Assembly: GCF_008831285.2 (NCBI RefSeq)
Contig: NC_045150.1
Location: 6,026,001 to 6,090,000 of the forward strand
Reading direction: 5' to 3'
From: Nymphaea colorata
Lineage: Eukaryota > Streptophyta > Magnoliopsida > Nymphaeales > Nymphaeaceae
DNA: 64,000 bases
Shown here: piece after piece, positions 48,501 through 61,400 of the stretch
How positions within the stretch are numbered: the stretch's first letter is position 1
Layout: every line of letters begins with the position of its first letter
Notes under the pieces: model-generated
What the model saw: only the letters and a program-made list of their open reading frames with translations
Databases searched by the model: none
Told to the model about the DNA's origin: nothing
Made by a program: the position numbers and the translations under genes

Positions 48501-51500
48501 ATACGCTAACAGCTCCCCTCAAGTTGTGCATGAGATTTGATCATGCACAACTTGTTCTTCAAATCCCAAAAATGCTGCCCTGTGAGACCTTTGGTAAAAA
48601 GATCAGCTATCTGTTCATTGGTAGATATATAAGTAGGCAAGATCTCGGCTTCTTCAACCTTCTGTCGAATGAAATGTTGATCAATCTCTATATGTTTGGT
48701 GCGATTATGCAAAATGGGATTGAAAGCAATTTTTATCGCACTTTGATTGTCACATAGTAATGATGACCGAACAATAGGAAGACTGAGCTCCCCAAGTAAA
48801 TGACGTAACCATGACGCTTCAGCCGTCCCTGCAGCCATTGCTCTATATTTTGCCTCAGTGCTAGATCGTGCAACAGCACGCTGCTTCTTACTGCTCCAAC
48901 AAATGAGATTAGAATCAAGAAAGAGACAGAAACCTGAAACTGATCGTCGGTCATCGGGATCACCTGCTCAGTCGGCATCAGTATATGTATATATGCTATG
49001 TCCAAGAGAAACATTGGAACATTTGGTGTAGACTAGTCCATCTCCAAGAGTAGCTTTGAGATACCGTAGGATCCGCTTAGCAGCATCCATATGTCCTTCA
49101 GTGGGTGCATGCATGAACTGAGAAATCTGATTTACAACATATACTATGTCTGGGCGAGTAAATGTAAGGTATTGTAACATACCAACAATGCTGCGATAGA
49201 ATGTGGGATTGGAATATGCAGCAGTTCCATCAGATGCAGTCAATTTAGTATTCAGAACACTGGGGGTAGTGATGGGTTTGCAATTAGTCATACCTGCCCT
49301 ATCCAAAACATCAAGGGTATACTTGTGCTGTGTAAGAGTCAAACTATCATTTGTCCTGTCAAGTTCAACACCCAAAAAATATCGTAATTCTCCCAGATCC
49401 TTCATCTTGAACTCTTGCTTCAACATACCTTTAACATAAGATATATGTGAAGAAGAATTCCCAGTTATAACAATATCATCAACATAGATAAGTAACCAGG
49501 TGGTAGCTTCTCCAGTGCGATAGATAAACAAAGAGTGATCGAGAGAGCTTCGGAGAAAACCAATTTGTTGTATGTGATGAGAAAAACGATCAAACCATGA
49601 CCTAGAAGCTTGCTTCAACCCATATAGAGACTTGTGTAATTTGCAAACCCATTTTTGAGAATCATGAGTAGTGTAGCCAGGAGGTTGCTCCATGTATACC
49701 TCTTCCTTAAGAATTCCATGAAGAAAAGCATTTTTGACATCTAACTAATAGAGAGGCCATCCATACGAGACTGCAAGAGAAATAATGACACGGATTGTTC
49801 CCATCTTGATGACTGGACTGAATGTTTCATCATAATCTTCCCCATATTGCTGAGTGAAACCGCGCGCCACAAGTCGTGCTTTATACCGATCAATGCTACC
49901 ATCTGGTTTATATTTCAGTTTATAAACCCATTTGGATCCCACAACATTCTTATCAACTGGACGAGGGACAATCTGCCAAGTCTGACATTCATGCAAGGCT
50001 GCCATTTCCTCATTCATAGCTTCAACCCAACATTTTTCCTTACTCGCATTGTGATAAGATGTTGGTTCCATCCTTTTGCTGACTTCTGTCATAAACAGCT
50101 GAAAATCCAAAGAAAAACTGTTATAGCTCACCCATCTATCAATAGGATGTCGCACGCGTTGTGATTGGCGTGGAACTGCAGTAGGAACTGATCGCCTAGA
50201 ATACACCAGGCCTGAGAACCGATTAAGCATAGGTGGCTCACTGGGCTGAGAAGATGAAGGAATGCTGTCCAAGGAAGTAGTGCTGCTCAAGGAACTACTT
50301 ACAGATGTCTCGGGCTCATTAACAACTTGCTCATTGTGCTCAGTCAACATTGCTGCCCCTTGTCTTAAGATTTCAGCATGAAGCCAAGTATCATAAACTT
50401 CATTTTTGTCCTTGAGTGTCACAAAAGTAGCCTTGGGATCCTGTAACCTGTTCTCATCAAATACAACATGCCGTGAAATATGTACACGCCCAGTTTTAGG
50501 ATTGTAACACCTATAACCCTTGTAATTTTCTGCATACCCTATAAATCTACATAAAACAGCACGATCTTGAAATTTGTTTCGCAAGGAAACATCAACATGC
50601 ACATAGCACACACATCCAAAAACACGCAACTCCTCATAACGTGGCTGCTCTTGGTGTAAAAGAAAAAATGGTGATTTTCCATCAAGCAAAGCCAATGGCA
50701 ATCGATTTATAACATGTACAGCCGTATGGAAAGCCTCGGTCCACAATGTCATAGGTAAGTCTGTTTCATGCATCATGCTAAGTGCACTTTCAACAATATG
50801 CCTATGTTTCCTTTCAGCAATTCCGTTTTGCTGAGGTGTATGCGGACATGAAATTTGTCTAGTGATCCCATTATCTAGTAAGTACTCAGTAAATTCATTA
50901 GAAATAAATTCACCACCACCATCACATTGAAAATGCACAATATTACTGGAATATTTATTTTGAACTAAGGCATGAAATTGAGTGAATAGGCGAAAAACTT
51001 CTGATTTGTGTTTCATGAAATGGATCCAAGTATATCGGGAATATGAGTCAACAAAAATGACATAGTATCTACTCCCAGAAGAAGAAGGAACTGGAGCAGG
51101 CCCCCAAACATCAGAATATATGGTGTCAAAAACCTTTGGAGCTCTTTTATTTATTAATTGAAAAGGAAGGGCATGGCTCTTACAGATATGACAACTCGAG
51201 CACATGCTGGACTCACTGACAGAACTCAGACTGGACTTATCTAAGAGCCCGTCTGCAACAAGACTTCGAACAAAAGATTGACTACAATGAGCTAACCGAC
51301 CATGCCAAATGGATGGTTTATTATACTCTGTGACATTGACTTCACTATGACTTGGAAAACATGAATCGGAAGGGTGAGATTTTGACATCTGTGGAGCTCC
51401 TTCAAGGACATACATATCTCCTTTGCGAGTGCCCTCAGCGAATGTCTTCTTGGTTCGAGCATCCTTGACATAAACAGAAGAGGGTGTGAATTCAACAGAG

Positions 51501-54500
51501 GATTGAGTATCATCAATAAGCTTGGACACTGAAATAATATTTTTCTTGACACTTGGAACAACAAGAACATTCTTTAATGGAATCGAAGAAGAGCCCATAG
51601 AAATTTGTACATTTCCAATGTGTGATATTGTGTGATGGGAACCATCTCCCGTGACAACTGAGCCTTTATCTAAATAAGGGAGAGCACTAGAGAGATTACC
51701 TGCGTCACCAGTAACATGGGCTGCTGCTCCAGAGTCCACATACCATTCTCCTTGCTCGTTTTGTTTCAAATGAAGCTTAGACAGGGCTGTCATGAGGAGT
51801 TGTTGTACGTCTGCTGAAACATTAGATCCAGATGATGATGAAGCTGACCCTGCTGCTGCCTTGTTCTCACGTCTAATCTGATTATTTTTGTTCTGCGGGT
51901 TGTGCCAACATTCTGACTTTACATGCCCCCTCTTGTTGCAATAGAAACAAGTCGGAACCCTTCTAGATGTGGCAGATGTAGTATTCATGCCCTGTGGTGT
52001 TGGGAGAATCCCTCTTCCCATTCCTGCCTGAGGAATCCATGTACGAGTGCGATTCCCTTGCAATGCATGTGTCCCTGTGATCAGTACATTGTGACTGTTG
52101 GAAGGAATCAAATTCTGTCGCTGAACACGACTAGCTTCGTGTTGGAATAACTTAGCCTTGAGATCTTCGAAAGATGGAAGAATAGGTAGGACTTCCAAGG
52201 CTGTGCAAAAAATATCAAAATCTGTTCCCAGTCCACTCAAGGCTTGTTGCACTTTGTCCTTGTCGCTGACGGGATGTCCAATGGCAGCAAGTTGATCACT
52301 TACACTTTTAATTTCATTCAAATACTCCAAAACAGTACGTGTCCCACGCTTGATGTCCTGAAATTGCCTTCTTAACTGCAGAAAACGTGCTTCGGATACT
52401 TGAGAATACGTGGTGGCAAGGGTAGACCACAACTCTAGGGCTGTTAAATCATCATCAATACCTCCTAATACTTCCTCTGACAAAGTAGAAGTAATATAGG
52501 CAACAAGAGACTGGTCGTGAGCCAGCCAAGCTTCATACTCAGGATTATTTTCAGTAATGGTTTCATATTCAAATCTGATTTCACTCATAGCCGCAGCCCC
52601 AACAGCTTGATCTCCCACTACGGTTTTCTTCACTTCACGATCAATATACATAGGAGGTGCTGGAGTGGTCCCATCGATATGCCCGTAGAGTCTATGACTT
52701 TTGATAAAAGGGACTATTTGACGTTTCCAAGTCAAATAGTTACTATGATTCAGCTTTTGTGAAATAAGTTGGGAGAGAAAACTGGAAGATAGAAGAGAGG
52801 GGGTCGGCTGATCCATAATTGATTTAGGGCAACGATAAAAATTAGGGCAAAACGATGAGAAGATTAGGGCACAACGATTAGGGCAAATCAATTAGGGCAA
52901 ATCACGCAAGATTTAGGGCAGAAACTGAAAAGAGGGATGATCACGGCAGAAAAGAAAGAATTTAGGGCAGATTAGGGCTAATCACATCAAACTGAAATCA
53001 CTCACCGGAGGACGATGCAACCTGGCTCTGATACCATGTAAGAATCTTCACAAAGTACTCGTCTCTCCGTATGCAAAACAGATATGTTGAGAAGAGAGGA
53101 TGAAAGAAGACGATGGAGGAAAGGGAGCAGCCGGCTTAACACAGCCCTGCGTTCCTTAATCTTTAATTAAAGAATAACCCTAATAGGTTACAACAGATTT
53201 GTACATAAAAGGATAAAAAATTACAAGAGAGCCACCGCCTAGTAACTTTAGGCGTGTGGATATAAGGAGAATGGATCGGGTCTGAACAGACCCGATCCCC
53301 ATACGCTAACAATTTTCCCCTAGAACACAAATTTTTCGAAGGAGAAAACTTGCTGATAAAAACCATGGATAACATTTTGTAGCGATGTTTTAAAATCTTC
53401 AATGATTCTGAGATTCAAATAAAATCACTTTATTTTTAGGTTCGCTTTGGAAAACGTTGTTGTTGTTGGTTGTTGTAGCTATAAGTACGTATTATTGCTT
53501 CTCAGATACCTGAAGGTAAACCTCTTCAAGAAGCCTGTGTTGCTTATTAGCAATATAGTGGAAATAGAATTGTGATTTGTTGTTATAAAATTTTGGCTGG
53601 TAATTTAACTTTTGTATTCTATGATTAGCAAAGAAAGTTTAGTAGTGGATACTAATTTCATATGGAAATAATCTAAAACACAAGTGCGGAGCTTAATAAA
53701 AACAGGTAACAGCTGGACTTGAAGAAACTGCGGTCAACTCAAAAGTCAAAACTGTAAAAATATGCATAATGCATGGGTCTATTTGCCTTTACGTGCCTAT
53801 GTATTCATGCAGTTATGCTAACACATGTGTACAATGCAAAGGTTTAAACAAGTGGATTTGTAGCTACTGCTATGCATGTTGATGACCTTATGTGGTGTTT
53901 TAAGTCTGCAGTGTAAGAAAGAGCATAACATGCTTGAATTTTCAAATGTTAGAAGTCTGCAGTGTCCCAACAGTACTCTAAGAAGTTTAAAATCTGTGTT
54001 AGTATAAAACGGTTGCTGATAGGATATGCAAGTTAAAATCTGAGGTACAAATTCAGCAAAACATAACATGCACAAAACCATTATTGTATTTAAGTGTTCA
54101 TCTCTATGTTATTTGATATCCATCTGCTCCCCCAGGCCTCCATGGTATGAGATTAGGATGTCTTCTTGAGTATGTAGTAAATGATTTGTGGTTTTTTGCT
54201 GCCTAATGGTCATTATAAGAACATACATTTCCTACGTTGGGCTACTTTTTTCGTGTTTTTCTTTTACAGTTATATGAAAGTTTATTTAAAAGTTAAAACA
54301 GACTAATGATTTAGTTGAGATCTTTCTCTTTAGCTTCAGAAGAATTCCTGGAGCTTGTGAAGAGTTCATTATTAGCAGCTCTTGAAGGTAAAACTGTTTA
54401 TGACAATCTGACTTCTGATTGAATTTTTAATTCCACAAGTTATCATATCATTTGTTTTCTAATATTTCTTGAGTGGCTGGCAGCTCTAGTGCCTGGATCG

Positions 54501-57500
54501 TTGTTCGGCCTTGTCACATTCAGCCATAAAGTAGGTTTATATGATGTTCAAGGACCTATACCAGTTGTGAAGAATATCTTCATTCCTCCAGATGCTGATG
54601 GAGACCTACTCGTCCTGCTTGAAGATGCAATGCCATTGTTGTCCTTCCTAGCTCCTGTATGTCAATACCACTTCTGGTGATTGCGTTTGACCTTTCGATG
54701 GTGCCTTTTTGCAACTTGTTCATTTTTCAATTTTGAGCAATATTGCAAGAGAAACCAACCATGTAAATGACCAAAAGCATGTCTTTCCTTTGTCATTCAG
54801 TGGCTATTACTTTATAATGGTGTGTCAGGTGGAAACTTGTAAAGATCGTATTGCTGCGGCCCTTGAAACATTGAAGCCCACAACTTCCTGGGAGCGCACT
54901 ACAGCTGCAGGACAAGGACTGGATGGCGTATTGCTGGGTGGACGGGGTTTTGGAGTAGCAATGGAATCTCTCTTTAATTATCTTGGATCTGAATATGGCA
55001 ACACATTTGCCTTGGGTACGTCGATGTCATTATTGTGCATTTCTTTCTAGTGAATGTGCACTGATACATGCTTTTGGAGTCCCATAAAATGTTAGAGCAA
55101 GTTTATAAGAAAGATATCTTTGTGTCTGGTTGGGTGTAGCTAGAGTATTTGCGTTTTTGTCGGGCCCCCCTGATTATGGACCAGGACAGTTAGATACAAG
55201 GCGATATGGTGAACAATATGCTAGTAAAGGAGAGGATGCTGACCGTGCATTGCTTCCAGAGCAGACTCCATATTATAAAGATCTGGTAAAACTCAATATT
55301 GCTTGTGATTGATTAATTGTGTTAATTCATGTGAAAACTCACTACCATTATGTAGGCTGCTGTGGCTGTGCAAGCAGGTGTCTGTGTGGACATATTTGCT
55401 GTTACAAATGAATATTCAGACTTAGCATCCCTAAAGTTCCTTAGCATTGAAAGTGGAGGCTCTTTGTTTTTGTACTCGAATACTGATGATTCAACATTAC
55501 CTCAAGATATGTAAGTCTGACTGATCCCACTGTCTGATATCATGATAGACAAAACTTTGGATATGAGAAAAATGTGGTAAAAGAAATTCTGAGGTAGTAT
55601 GTGATATTCTGTACATGTAATTTCAAGACTGTTACTGATTTTTTTTGTTCAACCACAGCCATTTTGAGCATTTTGAATTGTGGGTTCACTTCTTTGCTAT
55701 GCATAAATGTGGGTCCCAGCTGAAACTTATCCTTTTACTTCCATGTTGCTTTTATGTGGTGAGACTGGCAAATTATGGAATATTTCTAACAAAATGAACC
55801 TGCACGGTTGCTGTTGTTGCCTATACTACAAGGAGCTTCATCCACCATTGTGTTGCTACTAGTCCCACACACACCCTGAATGAAGCAGCATAACTCTTCA
55901 CAGATATCAAAACTAAACCTTGTTGGCAGGAGAAGGAAATGATTGAATACCTCAATGGACCAGTTGTGTATTACTGTATCATGTTATGCAGAACGTCTAC
56001 TTCAAGTTGCCCACGCTTGGTCCAACTGGAGAGATGTCCACGTAGTACACCCAATACACACAAGACTCTCAAAAAGTGACAAAAACCCTAACATGAGGAC
56101 TAATTAAGATCTTATCTCCAAATGAGAGCCACCAATGCATCCCTTGAACACTTATCTTACCATATGGAAACCAGGCAAAGTTGGGATTACAGATTGCATC
56201 ACAAGAACTCCATCATAAGATTCACAGTAGGTGCTTATAGGATTTTCATGCTTGTGCCCAGGCAACCGAAGTGCCACATGCAAGATCTGAGGATGTCCTG
56301 TGAACATGGATCACCTGTTTGGCCGGCTGATGCAATGAAAGGTCCCTGCCTAAAGAAATCCGTTAGCTTGTTAATTGTGTTTCTGCTTTGTAGAGTTGGT
56401 ACTTACATTGGTCAACATCATAGCGTGATATTGTCCTTGGTTTTTAGGTCATTCTCGGGTATTAAGTTTGAAATTTCCTTTTCAGGAAAATCTAGGGAAT
56501 TCAGGAAACTGAAGTTATATAAATATAATAAAGATAAGAATACGAAATTATAAGTTGGCAGGTAATTTCTACAAGAACGTTGACAGAAACTCAATATGGT
56601 TATTAAAATGCTAATAGAAACCCAAAAATGTTTATAATCTATTAGAAATCTTTGAATACATAATGAAAATGCACGATTTTTTCAAAATATCATGATCCTT
56701 TCCATTTTTTTTGTTTCATTTTTTTTCGGCTTTTTTGCAATGATATTTTGAAAATATTGATGATATTTGTGGCTATGTTCAATATGTTTTATAGGGGTTA
56801 CATTTGCACTTAATAAATGTCACAACTTCATTTTGGCATTTCACAAGGTTGAGATGCATTCGTTGGTGGATTACTGATGATTTACTTTGCTGCACTTAGT
56901 TTTTAGAGGTAAAGGGCTTAGAGAAAACACATGGATTACTTTTCCAGAAAGGCAGAATATCGTCAAATGATTTCCTTATTTGTGTTACTGTCGTTTTCAA
57001 TTTTGTTTTACTTATACCTCATAATTTCTTATGCTGAAGATATTTTCTTTCAGGTATCGGATGCTGAGTCGTCCATATGCCTTTGGTTGTATATTGCGCA
57101 TTAGGACGTCTTCTGACTTCAAACCTGGTAATTCGGTACGTGTTTGTCTGTGTCTTGTGTGCATAGATGCATGTGGTGGTGCACCTGCATGCTTGTGCTT
57201 TGACTGTTTTGTTTATTCAACTTTTAATCAGAAATTTCCCATGGTATTCCGATTGTTTTATTTGTCTCATTCTTCATTCAGTAACTTTCCAGCAACTTGG
57301 TAAACCTTTCTGAATTGCTCAGTTTCCGTGCCAACTTCTCTTTTGCTACAGTATGGCCATTTCTTTCCAGATCCACAGTATGAAAATGTTCAGCACATCA
57401 TCTGCTGTGATACCTATGCCACATATGCATATGACCTTGAGTTTGCTACTACAACAGGATTTCCCAGGTACAATGATTTGTCTGTCTTCTGCAATTAACA

Positions 57501-58405
57501 TTTTTTCTGATAGGTATTTGATATTTTTGAAGATGAAATCTTTCATCAAGTCTGGCATAGTGGAGTGGGCCTTGATTGTTTGATCATGATGCACAGTTGT
57601 GGTTCAAACTCTATGGGCATCAAGTCTTTGCAAGCTGAAACATGCATGGTCCTTGACAGTGGGGTAACCAGCCTCAGGGTTTTACACCACCAGCAAGTGA
57701 CATAGTCTTTCTATTTTAATTCAGTTTCCTGGTGTAATAAACAAACACAATTTGATAAATTTACCTTGAATTGGTTTGTTTCTCATAAAAATGGGGTTCC
57801 AATTCCATTAGGCAAAATTTGCGCATCAGTGTATTTATTTCACTGTATCTTGGTTGCTAGAGTTTCTGTGGGAAGTATTTATGCTTCTGCCGTTCAATGG
57901 AGAAGGAGAGAACTTATATGGAACTTTATTTACTATGTTATAACGTACAAGTCTTGTTGTCCTTCATGAAATCTGATAACCTTATAAAATCTTATCTGTG
58001 CATCTAAAAATCATGAATTCTTGTTTATTCCTATGTCTTTGAATATAGGTATCACATCAGTATGGCTTTTTCTGTTAAAAAAAAAGGAAAAAACATTTGG
58101 AAATATGAGTTTCAATTGATTGGCTGAACCAGTGTGAAGTAGACAATATACATAAATGTCAATCATTCGAGTAATATGATCAGATTCAGATAGTTGCAAA
58201 TGAACATGTGTAAATATCTCTTGAAAAAGTTATATGCCAGTTACTTTTTTTGGTTGGCTGTCTTTGTAACCATTGGGTCTGATATTACCAGAATGCTGAG
58301 ATTAATGTATATGAATGCTTATATTTGCAGACAGTTGAGGTTAGTGCATAGAAATATTTTTATTCACTGATGGTCAGTGGTCACACACATACATGCACAA
58401 ACACA

Positions 58406-58448
<43 letters not shown>

Positions 58449-61400
58449 CATGAGAGCCGAAATCCTCCAAGCCATCTTGAGGTCTGTCCAATCATTGGCC
58501 GACCGCTGCAATGCAGTGGGCAGTATGCTGGCGAGATGATTCTTCCATCCAAACCTGGATGGGGAATGCACACATGTGTGTGTGTATGGCCTGATTACTT
58601 GTATAATGGAGAAGCAAGTCAACTTAACCTCCAGTAAAACTATGACCCAGTTGTATAAACTATCGTGTAGTTGCAGACTTCAACGAAATTGAGTATTATG
58701 TATTAACTATTAAGTATCAGTGTATCGATGAAAATCTAATCATAAAAACAAGCATTAAAGTCAAGATAACAGCTCTAACCAAATTTTGGGCGAGTACGAA
58801 TTCTCGATGAGTCAAATGTGATCTGGATAATACTAAGTCCCTCTATTGGCCTTTCACAGTAGGGGGCTGAGCCAAGCTGAACCGAGTCAACATGTTTGCA
58901 TGGTGAGTCTTTAAACATTTGTATGTTTGTGTATGCATATATGGTGTATTTGTTTTGTGTACCATACATTCAAGACAAACCACCTATGAAAGCAGGAGCA
59001 AAAAGCACATTTAGAAGCTGATGCAGGGTTCATGACCATTATAAATTTAGGGAGTGGAAATCAGGAAATTAACTAAAAGCAAACAGAAACGAGGACAGAA
59101 GTGAGTATTATGAAATGAACTGGAAGCAAATTAAGGAGTGACAGGGAAGCAATTAGAAAATGATATATATAATGTTTCTTACAGAAAAAACAATATAACT
59201 CAAGATTAAGAAACTAATGCATTAAATACAAAACCCTTTTTTGCTTAATAGTTAATACCTTATACTTTTTTATAAAATTATGTTCAATTTACTCAATTAT
59301 GAAATTAAATGATTTTTTATAAAACGGGTGGGTTCCACTGGGAATCGTGATTCCCTAATGTAGAATCTTGATTCCATTTATTTGGTGGACGTGTGTTTCC
59401 TTTAAAAGGGAAACATGTCTCTCTTTCAAAAGAAACATCCTTCCTTTAGATGGGAACAGCACTTTCTCTTCTTTTTCTATAATGACGTTGCCAGCAACCC
59501 TTTGGAAGCACCTTGCTTTTTGCTTAAGTATGCTTCTTTGGAAATGCACTTCCTGAGCTCCATGGCCACTTTTGGTAACCCTAGTATATTTATTGTCATG
59601 GATCAGACTATGATCCATTGGTGCAGGTGCAAATTCCAGTGAGGAGGATCTCCATAAAACTTGGATGCACAGATGATATTTTAGGCAAAGAAATGCATAT
59701 TGATTATATATATTTCTAAATGAAAAGTACCAAAATAGAGCAAAATAATACAAAACATGATTTTGCCTTGTTCAAGCCATGTCCGTATCTGCACCTGTGT
59801 CCAGCCATGTTGACATTGCTGCAGTGCCCTTCCAGGAATGTTTGTGTGACATAGATCAGTTGCATGTCCTGATTGTTATATTTTAAAAATAAAACATGGT
59901 TTATCTAATTGTATTTGCCGTTTTAGCAAATTAATTTGAACCATTGTTTGCAGACATTCTGATCCACCAGTGATACAAATAGCTTTTCAGTATACAGTTG
60001 TGGTGCCACATGAAGAAACTCCAAGTTCAGGATCATCCTCTTCTTTCAAGTATGATTACCCAGTCCATTATATATTTGCATGATACTGTACACGAGTCTT
60101 TATCATTTGGTGTTTTATAAGGTCGATTTCTTAATATTTCTTGTTTGGCAAATGGTGGCCATCATCTTCAGTCCCCTGTTTACATAGCAAGGAAGAATTC
60201 ACATTCATAGGTCCGAAAGAATGGAGACAGATTAGTGAAGCACCAAGTAGACAATAAAATATGCTGTTTGTTTCTATGCAATTTTCTTGTAATTGTGATT
60301 CTTTAGCTGATCACCTACACTGGAAGTTTGAATGAAAAAATTGTGCACAGCAAAGAAATGTGTTGGATATAGGAGATCATCTTTTATAAACTAATTTGGT
60401 AAGGCTTAGAACAATTCTGAACCATTAAGTGGAGTATTACTTGGGCTCTGTTTGTTGTGTAACAATCACCATTCTCGGTTTTTTGTATCCAATCAATATC
60501 TTCTACTGGGTTATATGATCAGTGTACGCATCTCAGTTATGTGCATGCACATGGCTAACTATCAAGCAATCCTTTTATTTTGTGGTTTTTCTCAAAAGAA
60601 ATGTGTATGAGCCTAGAAGGCTGGTGTCATGATCAAGTCTTCGTTTACATCTGTTCCCAAATGTCAAGTACGAGTATTTGGTTACAAAGATTGCTGGTTG
60701 TTGTTGCATCTATTTTTACAACAGAATTTTCTATGAAAATGGAAATAGGTACAAAAGATAGTTGTCCTAGTTAAGGTTTTTAACTTCTCTGGAAATGATG
60801 TGAACCATGGTTACTTACACAAAAACAATCAAAAGTTTTTTTTCCACGCTATCTGGTGTCATAGACTTTGGAGATCTAAAGAAATCAAAGATTGAAAGCT
60901 TGGTAAAATTCCCTGTAACCTAGTTTGCAAAATCGTGAGATGAATTTTCCTGTTTGGAAGGTCATTTAATACATCTAAATACAACTGAAACTTGGTGGTA
61001 AATGAGTCAGTAACTAATGCAATAGAATTACAGTACGAAACAATAAAGCAAATCAAGTGGTGGAAGATATGGTTTTATAGCCAAAACAGCAGGTTGTTTG
61101 GACAGTTGCCTTCCACTGTTTACTTTTTCCATTTAATTACATTTTTTGTGTCAGACACAATTATAGTACTAAAACAGAAAAGCAAATCAATCAGTGGAAG
61201 ATCTGGTTCTATTCGCCAAAACCGGCAATTTACTAGCTCAGTTGCCTTTGATTATTTACTTTCTAGATTTTATTGCATTTCTTTCGTAGGAGGATATTTG
61301 ATGGTGTGAGCTCTTCATTGGTAAGTTAATATGTGTTGGCAAGGCGGAAGTGCATTGACAGATGGAAACTCTGGAGGTGCAGATTTAAGAGTTTGTAAAA

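Larger units (their letters stand above)
48237..53311 (-). mobile_element. Complete Copia LTR retrotransposon in SEC23 intron 2
   Basis: Two 275-bp LTRs (48237-48511 and 53037-53311) read identically base for base and have TG...CA ends. An exact 5-bp target duplication ATTTT flanks them (48232-48236, 53312-53316). The element is antisense to SEC23. Next to the 5' LTR the minus strand has TGGTATCAGAGC (53036-53025), the usual initiator-Met tRNA primer site. A polypurine tract TTGAGGGGAGCT precedes the 3' LTR (about 48512-48523). Identical LTRs point to very recent insertion. The polyprotein has two stops, so this copy cannot make a full-length product by normal translation. Confidence 0.97.
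46134..54333 (+). other. 8.2-kb second intron of SEC23, hosting a Copia element
   Basis: Bounded by GTAAGA at 46134 and CTCTTTAG at 54326-54333. It contains a 22-base G run (46215-46236), the complete antisense Copia element (48237-53311) and otherwise AT-rich sequence without recognisable genes. Without the retrotransposon and its 5-bp duplication it would be about 3.1 kb. Confidence 0.9.

Noticed and set aside
58364..58637. Open frames over the TA/TG microsatellite in SEC23 intron 9
   Set aside because: Tyr-Ile repeats are translation of TA dinucleotides.
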